This document shows positions 6,686 to 12,661 of a stretch of DNA of 14,578 nucleotides, piece after piece; within the stretch, counting starts at the first letter, position 1; every line of letters starts with the position of its first letter. The notes under the pieces were generated by a model. It was not told the origin of the DNA. It made no database searches and was given only the letters and a program-made list of their open reading frames with translations. Where the stretch lies: contig DAOVKD010000003.1 of assembly GCA_030631975.1 (NCBI GenBank), forward strand, positions 1-14,578, read 5' to 3'. The DNA is from Candidatus Woesearchaeota archaeon. Its GTDB lineage: Archaea > Nanobdellota > Nanobdellia > Woesearchaeales > GW2011-AR4. The translations under genes and the position numbers were made by a program.

Positions 6686-8500
6686 ATGAGCCCTATAACT
6701 ATTGTACTTTTCTTTGTGTACTGCTATGGTTTAGGTTTTACTGTTTCCTCTTTTGTAAAAAACTCTGACAATTTTCTTGAAAGAAATTTGATGAGATTAG
6801 GTTTTGGGCTTTCATTGCTGCCATTTTTGGCGCTTGTTCTTAATACAGTTAAGATACCTGCTGACTGGAGAATTATTCTTGCATTGAGTTTAGTTTACCC
6901 ATCGTATTACTTGTTCAGGAACTATAATAAATTTAATTTTTCATTTAAACTAACAAAGACGAACCTGAGTATTTTTGCTATGCTTGTTCTTTTCTTTGTT
7001 AATTTCTATATCTATGGAAGCGGAGCTTTTAATTACCCTTATCTGGAAGATGATGATTCATGGGCTCATGCTGTTGGTGTAAAATATATGTCAATAGAGA
7101 AAAATGCGTTTGGTGAAGATGCAGAACGTATACGCTATATGAATCCTTATCCTCCGGCTTATGATGTGCTATTTGGGATACTGCACCAGATTAATGACTC
7201 TGTTTACTGGACTATGAAGTTTTTTAATGCATTAATCATTTCTTTAAGCACAATATTCTTTTATTTCTTTGTAAAAGAATTCACTGGAAACAGGAATAAG
7301 GCATTATTTGCAGCTTTTGCCTTGCTATCAATTCCTGCTTTTATGTCACATTTTATCTGGGGCATATCCTTAACTGTTCCATTGTATTTTGTTGTTTTCT
7401 ATGCTGTTGAAAGAATAAAATATGATAAACGGTGGTGGATTTTAGCTGGATTGGTTATGGTTACTGTCCTTACATCATCTCCCACGCACAGCACTTATTT
7501 TGGATTATTTTTTGTATTCTACCTTCTAACAAAAATTGTTCTGGAGAGGAAAGTATTATTTTATCATGCACTGGCAGGTCTTGGCGGTGTTTTGCTTTCT
7601 TTTGTTTTTTGGTGGATCCCTATGACTGTTAAATATAGTCTTATTGGGACTCTAGAAGGATTAGGCATTTCAGTTGGAAAAGGTGTTGGAGCTTTAGCTG
7701 TTGCTGGAACAGCTGACAGGATTTATACCTTTAAGGATTTCTTTATTGCGCAAGAGCAGAATATGATAAATAATCCTGTTGGGATTGGCATATTCTTGTC
7801 TATCCTGACTGTAATTGCATTGATATTCATATTTTTGAGATTTAAGGATCTATTTAAGAAGGAAAATCACTGGCTCGGAATAGCATTAGCATGGTTTGTT
7901 CTTACATTTTATGCTGTTAATGCTGTTAATATGCCTATAAAGATATCCCCTTTTAGGGCATGGATGTTATTGGCAATTCCTGTCTGTATTTTAGCTGCAG
8001 AAGGAGCATTTAATTTAATGATGATATCAAAAAGATCTGTTGGAAGAATAGGAATGTGCATTGTGTTACTGATATTATTAACCGGGATATATTTTACTTC
8101 AACACAGCAGAAAATAGCAGTAAATACTGCAACATGGCCTCCTGGCGCATTCTGGACTTCTGGAGAGGAAATAGGAGCGTATGTATGGATGAAAGACAAT
8201 CTTCCAAGAAATTCGCATGTGTTTACTTTTGTTAATAATGGGCCTGTTATAGGTATGGATATGTATACATGCCATTGGTGCGAAGATGTAAGAGGTTATA
8301 TGAAACAGGGGTTTAATCAAAGTATTCAAGAGAATTATAATTGGTTAAAAAGTGAAGGGTATGAATATGTTGTAATTGATGGGCAAACTTCAAGAGCCTT
8401 CGGAGCTGACGAGACAAACAATAAAATACAACAAATTGCTGAATCTGGATTTTTTACACCAATGTTTCAAAATCAAGGCGCAGTAATATTTAGGATATAA
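6686..8500 (+). CDS. Large polytopic GT-C-like membrane glycosyltransferase
   Basis: This 604-residue membrane protein has about a dozen hydrophobic segments followed by a soluble C-terminal portion, the general plan of GT-C enzymes such as the STT3/AglB and PMT groups. The first extracellular loop contains the acidic cluster YLEDDDSWAHAVGVKYM (about residue 120), where GT-C enzymes keep a metal-binding D/E-rich motif, and then NPYPPAYDVLFGIL. Further helices follow up to FRAWMLLAIPVCIL. The outer domain starts around SGEEIGAYVWMKDNLPRNSHVF and contains TCHWCEDVRGYM with a CxxC pair. The WWDYG motif of true oligosaccharyltransferases is not seen; TFVNNGPVIG occupies the comparable place. It probably uses a polyprenyl-phosphate or pyrophosphate sugar outside the membrane. 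A non-enzymatic membrane protein cannot be excluded. Confidence 0.68.
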   Translation: MSPITIVLFFVYCYGLGFTVSSFVKNSDNFLERNLMRLGFGLSLLPFLALVLNTVKIPADWRIILALSLVYPSYYLFRNYNKFNFSFKLTKTNLSIFAMLVLFFVNFYIYGSGAFNYPYLEDDDSWAHAVGVKYMSIEKNAFGEDAERIRYMNPYPPAYDVLFGILHQINDSVYWTMKFFNALIISLSTIFFYFFVKEFTGNRNKALFAAFALLSIPAFMSHFIWGISLTVPLYFVVFYAVERIKYDKRWWILAGLVMVTVLTSSPTHSTYFGLFFVFYLLTKIVLERKVLFYHALAGLGGVLLSFVFWWIPMTVKYSLIGTLEGLGISVGKGVGALAVAGTADRIYTFKDFFIAQEQNMINNPVGIGIFLSILTVIALIFIFLRFKDLFKKENHWLGIALAWFVLTFYAVNAVNMPIKISPFRAWMLLAIPVCILAAEGAFNLMMISKRSVGRIGMCIVLLILLTGIYFTSTQQKIAVNTATWPPGAFWTSGEEIGAYVWMKDNLPRNSHVFTFVNNGPVIGMDMYTCHWCEDVRGYMKQGFNQSIQENYNWLKSEGYEYVVIDGQTSRAFGADETNNKIQQIAESGFFTPMFQNQGAVIFRI

Positions 8501-8520
8501 CTTATGATCAATTACGCAAA

Positions 8521-8657
8521 AAAAGCTTTTACGCAGCGAAAATGCCACTAATTTTAATTGACGGAAATATTGTTAGTGGCATTTTCTGGCGTCAAAAACC
8601 ATTTTATGTTCAACAATCATCAAGCATGCCATTGATTTTAGTCGGTGGTTTTTGACG
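8521..8657. repeat. Cluster of three palindromes between genes
   Basis: Three inverted repeats follow the GT-C gene. AAAAGCTTTT (8521-8530) is a perfect palindrome. GAAAATGCCACTAA (8538-8551) matches TTAGTGGCATTTTC (8573-8586) perfectly over 14 bases with a 21-base spacer, and ACGC/GCGT (8531-8534, 8589-8592) extends it. CGTCAAAAACCA (8590-8601) matches TGGTTTTTGACG (8646-8657) perfectly over 12 bases. The arms are back to back, which suggests tandem hairpins: a terminator region, a small palindromic mobile element, or a footprint of one. No flanking duplication was found. Confidence 0.75.
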
Positions 8658-8665
8658 AAAGTAAA

Positions 8666-8855
8666 ATGAATAAAAAAATTGACAAGTCTAATCCTTGCAG
8701 GTGTTGCAAAAAAATACAGTCAGATTCTCTATAAGACTTATGATATATATGGAACTCATTATAATCTTAACCAGTGTAAGACGTGTAAAGCAATTTTTCT
8801 TAGCCTACGCCCTAATAGAAAACAGCTTTTGATGGCGTATGATGATTCTTATTAA
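8666..8855 (+). pseudogene. N-terminal remnant of a zinc-ribbon SAM methyltransferase
   Basis: The frame from ATG 8666 reads MNKKIDKSNPCRCCKKIQSD and stops at 8732. One base over, the protein continues as LYKTYDIYGTHYNLNQCKTC, then KAIFLSLRPNRKQLLMAYDDSY, to a TAA at 8853. Together this is the usual start of glycan-cluster methyltransferases: a CxCC...CxxC zinc ribbon followed by the P-x-x-x-x-L-x-x-Y-D-x-x-Y block. The SAM-binding domain that should follow is entirely absent. So the gene has both a frameshift (about 8722-8732) and a large 3' truncation. It ends exactly where the inverted epimerase remnant ends. The assignment is from motif spacing only. Confidence 0.7.
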
Positions 8856-9223
8856 TTGGGGAGGTACTTAGGGTTCCAGTGAACATGAGAACCACTTGAA
8901 TAAATGAGCTTCGATTTGAACCCTACATCTTTCATTGCCTTAATAAGATTATTAGTTCCATTTAAATTTATCTTTTGAGCGAGATATTTATCCATTTCGA
9001 CAGATTTTATTGAGGTAATGCCAGCAAGATGAAAGATCACATCTGGCCTAAAATCTTGAAGAGTCTTAAGAAGTTTTTATAATTAAGCAAATCGCATTTA
9101 ACGCAGGGAAATTCAGATTGATTTTTTTAGATATTCCAAGAACATCTTCTCCTTGCTTAACTAACTCAGATGTAACGTAATTCCCTATATACCCCCCGTG
9201 ATTCCAGTTATTAAAAATTTCAT
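8852..9223 (-). pseudogene. N-terminal remnant of an NAD-dependent epimerase/dehydratase
   Basis: The minus strand from ATG 9223 opens MKFLITGITGG, the SDR nucleotide-binding motif, and then stops at 9185. Adding one base to the run of six C at 9192-9197 gives YIGNYVTSELVKQGEDVLGI, the expected continuation. Further pieces lie in other frames: CVKCDLLNYKN, then RPDVIFHLAGITSIKSVEMD and SKLIYSSGSHVHWNPKYLPN, up to a TAA at 8852. At least three frame changes are needed, and about the last 190 residues of a normal SDR are missing, including the YxxxK site. It begins 6 bases after the GT39 stop, so it was probably the next gene in that operon and involved in nucleotide-sugar synthesis. It cannot be functional as it stands. 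Confidence 0.8.
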
Positions 9224-9229
9224 TCTAGT

Positions 9230-10702
9230 TCATTTAGATATTGGATTATTAAAAGTAAAAATTTGTATATGCCGATACTTTTTTTCTTCAATTAACTTAT
9301 AGTTTTCAGAGTAATATTTTAGCAGTGTGCCCTCCGCATCTACATATTTTATATTATAAAGTACTAGAAATACTCTTTCCTTGTTGGTTGCATCTACAGG
9401 CAACTCTTTTGTAGTATTCACTCCGTAAATATTTTGCATAGACATGCATTTTTTTAGATTATAACTTTTAAAACATTCCAAATCAAAATAATAAGCAAAA
9501 GGATAAATGGCATTAGGGTGGTGTATAACCACAGTTTCATTTTCATTCTTGTTTGCCTTAATGTAATCTGCGGTATCTTTCCATCTTCCATTACTGTTTG
9601 TTTCAAATTCAATGTACAGCATCATTAAGGAAAGAATAATAATGCTTGTCATAATTATCATTTGTGTTCTATTATTAAATCTGGTTATTGATAAAGCAAT
9701 TAGTATATAAAGTGCGATTGAAGATACAATGACATACCTCTCAAAATAATAAGAATTAAAAACATACGATTGCATTATTAGTAATAGTATTGGAATAGTT
9801 AGCCATAATAAAAGAAAAATAGTTTTATTTATGTTTAGATATTTATTTTTTATATCCTTAGCCATCTGAAGTAGAACTGAGAATAGCAGCAAGAAAAATC
9901 CTATTGATATAAAACTACCAATCACCAAAGCTTCAATCCTAAATGTTTCTCCTGCAGAAAATATATAAAATGTTCTGAGTAATGTTACTATGTCTGGCGG
10001 GGCTACCGTTAAATACCCAGAAAATCCCGATATAACAGACAATGTTCTTAGCAATAATGGCAAGAAGAACATAAATAGTGCAAACTGAATAAAAACCCAT
10101 TTTTTCAGATTTTTTTTGACGAAAAACAAATAGTGTATATTTTGGAATACTAAAATAAATATTGCAGGAGGGTGTGTAATAAGCATTAAAAATGTAAATA
10201 AAACGTAATAAACCATATGCTTATTTTTATTTGATTGGATAAGTTTAAGATAAAAATAAATAGAGCATAATGACAAGAAAACAAATAATGCATAAACTCT
10301 GGCTTCTTGTGAGTAGTATACATTATATGGGGAAAGAGCTAGTATAATAGAAGAATAAAATCCAACTTTTTTGTTGAACATGAAAGTTCCTATTTTAAAT
10401 ATCATATACACAGAAAGAATCCCAAAAATTAAAGACAGGAATCTGACATTAAATTCTTTCAATCCAAAAATTTTTTCCCATAACGATAAAATTACATGGT
10501 ATGATGGGTAATATCCATAACCCAAACTCCATTTAATGTTATGGAGTACTGACTTATGAGAATTAAAGATTGTAACTGCCTCATCAGACCAAATATTTTC
10601 ACTTTGTAAGCCATAGATTCTTACAAAGAATGAGATAATTAATATCAAAATCAGAAGCAAATATATTCTATTATTTCGAAAGTATTTTTTAATATCCATC
10701 AT
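9230..10702 (-). CDS. GT39/ArnT-like membrane glycosyltransferase
   Basis: This 490-residue polytopic protein resembles the PMT/ArnT (GT-C, clan GT39/GT83) enzymes, which use polyprenyl-phosphate sugars on the outer face of the membrane. After a basic start (MMDIKKYFRNNRI) and a first helix, the loop contains GLQSENIWSDEAVTI with the DE motif typical of this clan near residue 40. ALSPYNVYYSQEARVYALFV near residue 120 is a second family hallmark. There are about 11 more hydrophobic segments, then a short soluble C-terminal domain (ADYIKANKNENETVVIHHPN onward). The start uses one of two adjacent ATGs (10702 or 10699), placed about 23 to 26 bases from a TATA-like box. The GT2 at 5434-6315 is a plausible source of its lipid donor. 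Target and sugar are unknown. Confidence 0.83.
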   Translation of the reverse strand: MMDIKKYFRNNRIYLLLILILIISFFVRIYGLQSENIWSDEAVTIFNSHKSVLHNIKWSLGYGYYPSYHVILSLWEKIFGLKEFNVRFLSLIFGILSVYMIFKIGTFMFNKKVGFYSSIILALSPYNVYYSQEARVYALFVFLSLCSIYFYLKLIQSNKNKHMVYYVLFTFLMLITHPPAIFILVFQNIHYLFFVKKNLKKWVFIQFALFMFFLPLLLRTLSVISGFSGYLTVAPPDIVTLLRTFYIFSAGETFRIEALVIGSFISIGFFLLLFSVLLQMAKDIKNKYLNINKTIFLLLWLTIPILLLIMQSYVFNSYYFERYVIVSSIALYILIALSITRFNNRTQMIIMTSIIILSLMMLYIEFETNSNGRWKDTADYIKANKNENETVVIHHPNAIYPFAYYFDLECFKSYNLKKCMSMQNIYGVNTTKELPVDATNKERVFLVLYNIKYVDAEGTLLKYYSENYKLIEEKKYRHIQIFTFNNPISK

Positions 10703-10720
10703 TAAAGAGTATTTCTATAC

Positions 10721-10728
10721 AAATATAA
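10721..10728 (-). promoter_or_regulatory. TATA box for the GT39-like gene
   Basis: Minus-strand TTATATTT within CTTTATATTT, centred 22.5 bases from the ATG at 10702 and 25.5 from the ATG at 10699. The second ATG fits the spacing seen elsewhere slightly better. Confidence 0.55.
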
Positions 10729-10793
10729 AGTTTACTGTTTGGTCAGTATCTCCAAATCCAGACACAAATAATTATTCACTCCTTAACAAATTT

Positions 10794-10818
10794 ATGCGAC
10801 GCCAATGTTGCGCCGCAT
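10794..10818 (-). repeat. GC-rich hairpin near the 3' end of the insertion sequence
   Basis: On the minus strand ATGCGGCGC pairs with GCGTCGCAT over a seven-base loop: nine pairs, one of them G-U in RNA. An outer inverted repeat TCCAAATC / GATTTGGA (10751-10758, 10820-10827) partly overlaps the terminal repeat. It lies about 105 bases beyond the transposase stop. It could stop transcription running into the GT39 gene or be part of the transposon end. Confidence 0.55.
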
Positions 10819-10921
10819 TGATTTGGATATGCCGTATTAAGAACAAGTTCGCAATGTGCTTGAATTTCTTACATTGCCTTCAGAACTGGGTAAAAGAATA
10901 GAGCTACCGCTATAATATCCT

Positions 10922-11873
10922 TTATATCCCTTCTATCTCTAAGTACCCAGATAGCAGCTTATGCTCAATAATATCAAGATATTTCTTATAAGGAACATAG
11001 TAGTTAAGGTTCTTGTTGCCCATCCATAGAAGATGCAGCAATAGACTAACAAAAAAGTAAAAATATCTTACAAGACAGTAACAGCTTTTGCTCTTTATCC
11101 TTCCCTTATCTTCTACTCTAAAGTTTGTCTCTATCTGCCATCTTCTTTTGTAGTGCTAGATATACTCTACTCTAGTCTTAAAATGTATGTTGGTGGCAAA
11201 TAGCCAAGGATACTCGTCTATACCCTTACACACTACAACCATTGTTTTTGGCTTCCATTTGCTCTTGTCTTTCGAGTATATCATGGTGTGCTTAAACTTA
11301 CCTAGTTCATCTGTCTTTGCAATATACTTTGAGATTATTTCTCCCTTGTTATTAAGGTTAACAACTATGAAATGAAACTCTGCATCCCATTTCTCTCCTT
11401 TAACATTAATCAAGTACAAGCCTGAACTTTTACCGTAGAATGGCTCTTTAGTGTAATCAATCGCTATATGAGCATAAGTAACTCCTAGAGTTGCCCGCTT
11501 TTATTTATAAAGAATTACCTTGTCGACGACAAAAAGTCATAAATATCAGATTAGCCATTATAATGGCAGTGTAGTCAATTCAGGTATTCCTCGTCGAGAA
11601 AAATTTCATTTAAAAGGAAAACCGGTCAACTACACTAACTCCTAAGAGTCTTATAGTTTTTCTTACTATTGACTCAAATGCTTTTTTGAAATCTTCTTCG
11701 TAACCTTTCTTAATCCAAAGGTGTAATGTGTCTGCATGCTTGCCGAGAGTCTCAACATAAGTCTCAGACTTAGCGCATTTAGCTAGTTCATAAGCAATCA
11801 GGCCTAAGTGTAAAATGATACTACTGCTAAAAGATGTGAAAGATTTTTGTAGATAAGCTATTATGTTAGCCAT
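10922..11873 (-). pseudogene. DDE transposase, broken by an insertion, a nonsense codon and a probable internal deletion
   Basis: The N-terminal part starts MANIIAYLQKSF at 11873 and runs to VRKTIRLLGV near 11637. The C-terminal part resumes as TYAHIAIDYTKEPFYGKSSG from about 11482. AIDYTKEPFYG holds the first catalytic aspartate. WLFATNIHFKTRVEYI is followed by an in-frame TAG at 11156, then HYKRRWQIETNFRVEDKGRI with the catalytic glutamate, RYFYFFVSLLLHLLW and a final TAA at 10922. Taking out 157 bases so that the two GGAGTT copies coincide puts both parts in one frame, giving about 265 codons. No block with the second catalytic aspartate is seen between IVVNLNNKGE and TDELGKFKHTM, so roughly 100 residues may be deleted. 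Transposition would need a helper enzyme. Confidence 0.85.
11480..11644. mobile_element. Small non-coding insertion (about 150 bp, MITE-like) inside the transposase gene
   Basis: The direct repeat AACTCCTA occurs at 11480-11487 and 11637-11644 and bounds about 149 bases with no gene. Near the ends are inverted repeats AGTTGCCCGCTTTT (11489-11502) and, inverted, AGTTGACCGGTTTT (11618-11631), 12 of 14 matching. Inside are a perfect 14-base palindrome GCCATTATAATGGC (11554-11567), TTGTCGACGACAA (11520-11532, six-base arms), and AGTGTAGT/ACTACACT (11568-11575, 11629-11636). The left repeat sits 1 base and the right repeat 5 bases from the direct repeats, so the exact ends are uncertain. A TTTATAAATA box (11502-11511, minus) could drive transcription outward. 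Excision restores the transposase frame, which is the strongest evidence that it is an insertion. Confidence 0.72.
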
Positions 11874-11906
11874 GTTGTTTCACACAACATGAATGCTAAC
11901 ATTCAT
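11865..11906 (-). promoter_or_regulatory. Two mutually exclusive hairpins over the transposase start codon
   Basis: In the direction of transcription ATGAATG pairs with CATTCAT (11906-11889) over four bases. The next hairpin pairs CATGTTGT with ACAACATG (11891-11871) over five bases, and GTTAGC/GCTAAC lengthens it. The two share CAT at 11889-11891, so both cannot form together. The second buries the ATG at 11873. Some insertion sequences hide the transposase start this way to block translation of read-through messages; here the gene is already dead. Confidence 0.5.
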
Positions 11907-11974
11907 TTTACTTTGAATTTTCTCTAAACTTAGAAGTAGCTATTTTGTATTAGGAGATACTGTTGGTGCTTCTC

Positions 11975-12101
11975 TTTAGTCTGCGGGAGATAAATCATTT
12001 TACCTTATTTTAAAAGAAGTGTTGATTAGATTAATCATTGTAGATGAATTCGTATAGTTTAAAATAAATGCCATAAAATGTGGTTTATCCCGCAGATTAA
12101 A
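11975..12101. repeat. 127-bp palindromic element upstream of rmlC
   Basis: The arms begin TTTAGTCTGCGGGA (11975-11988) and, inverted, TTTAATCTGCGGGA (12101-12088): 13 of 14 match. A perfect inner pair TTATTTTAAA / TTTAAAATAA (12005-12014, 12058-12067) and related sequence between make nearly the whole element foldable into one long imperfect hairpin. It carries no gene. It starts 8 bases beyond the target duplication of the insertion sequence. No target duplication of its own was found. It may be a MITE, or an ancestral regulatory hairpin of the rml operon. Confidence 0.72.
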
Positions 12102-12116
12102 CAATATCTTATTGTT
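12100..12116. promoter_or_regulatory. Short palindrome upstream of the rmlC promoter
   Basis: AACAATA and TATTGTT, seven perfect pairs around TCT, begin at the last two bases of the 127-bp palindrome and lie 45 bases before the TATA box. It could be an operator; there is no direct evidence of binding. Confidence 0.3.
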
Positions 12117-12160
12117 ATCCAGACAATATAGACTGCATTATGGCAAAATAACCAGAAAAT

Positions 12161-12170
12161 TTTATAAATA
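12161..12170 (+). promoter_or_regulatory. TATA box for the rml operon
   Basis: TTTATAAATA is preceded by a purine-rich stretch (AGAAAA) that fits a TFB-recognition element. Transcription should begin near 12187-12191, leaving a leader of about 10-14 bases before the rmlC ATG at 12201. Confidence 0.7.
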
Positions 12171-12200
12171 AACAGGCATTGGTTTCATGGGGGTTAGTGA

Positions 12201-12659
12201 ATGATAGAAGGTGTTTCCACAAAAAAGTTAAAGCTGATTCAGGATGAGAGGGGCAGGTTGATGGAGATGCTTAGATGTGATGATAAACTTTTTAAGAAAT
12301 TTGGACAAGCCTATATGACTACTGCTAAACCTGGATATGTAAAAGGTTGGCATTACCATAAAAAACAGACTGATAACTTTGTATGTATAAGGGGAGAGAT
12401 GAGAATAGGCTTATATGATAATAGAGAAAATTCCAGAACAAAGGGGGAGGTCAATGAATTTATTATAGGAGAGAAAAATCCAATGCTGGTTCAGATACCA
12501 CCTGGAGTAATTCATGGTTTTGAGAGCAATGTAGGTGAGGAGAGCATAATTGTTAGTATCCCTACAGAACCTTACAATTATAAAACTCCAGATGAATATA
12601 GGGTAGACCCCTTTGATAATGATATACCTTTTAAATGGAAAAGTAAGAAGGGTGGATAA
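12201..12659 (+). CDS. rmlC: dTDP-4-dehydrorhamnose 3,5-epimerase-like cupin
   Basis: This 152-residue cupin probably inverts C3 and C5 of dTDP-4-keto-6-deoxyglucose to give dTDP-4-keto-rhamnose. DERGRLMEMLR near residue 16 is the family opening. KGWHYHKKQTDNFVCIRGEM near residue 49 carries the catalytic-type histidine in place of RGLHYQ of bacterial enzymes. VQIPPGVIHGFE and the C-terminal YKTPDEYRVDPFDNDIPFKW are clear RmlC blocks. It is shorter than the usual bacterial 180 residues, like other archaeal forms. It does not look like FdtA/WxcM ketoisomerases, which lack the DPFDNDIPF block. An out-of-frame ATG at 12187 starts a five-codon frame overlapping this start as ATGA. It leads the rmlC-rmlB-rmlA operon. 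Confidence 0.88.
   Translation: MIEGVSTKKLKLIQDERGRLMEMLRCDDKLFKKFGQAYMTTAKPGYVKGWHYHKKQTDNFVCIRGEMRIGLYDNRENSRTKGEVNEFIIGEKNPMLVQIPPGVIHGFESNVGEESIIVSIPTEPYNYKTPDEYRVDPFDNDIPFKWKSKKGG
12651..12655 (+). promoter_or_regulatory. Ribosome binding site placing the rmlB start at an ATA codon
   Basis: GGTGG at the very end of rmlC matches part of the archaeal GGAGGTGATC consensus and lies six bases before ATA at 12662. No ATG, GTG or TTG occurs in the rmlB frame between its upstream stop (12644) and the NAD-binding motif. Confidence 0.5.
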
Positions 12660-12661
12660 AA

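Larger units (their letters stand above)
10744..11962 (-). mobile_element. Insertion sequence, about 1.2 kb, with terminal inverted repeats and 5-bp target duplication
   Basis: The ends are CAGTATCTCCAAAT at 10744-10757 and, inverted, CAGTATCTCCTAAT at 11949-11962: 13 of 14 bases match. Both are flanked by the direct repeat TTGGT (10739-10743 and 11963-11967), as expected for a 5-bp target-site duplication. Inside is one minus-strand DDE transposase gene, now dead, interrupted by a smaller insertion. The transposase sequence and the 5-bp duplication are compatible with the ISH3 or related IS4-superfamily groups; that family name is from memory of conserved blocks, not a search. The recognisable 5-bp duplication says the insertion is not extremely old, while the transposase has taken several disabling hits. 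Confidence 0.85.

Noticed and set aside
8501..12200. CRISPR array or toxin-antitoxin/defence genes among the repeats
   Set aside because: The repeats are inverted pairs with differing sequences, not regularly spaced direct repeats, and no Cas, nuclease or toxin motif is present.
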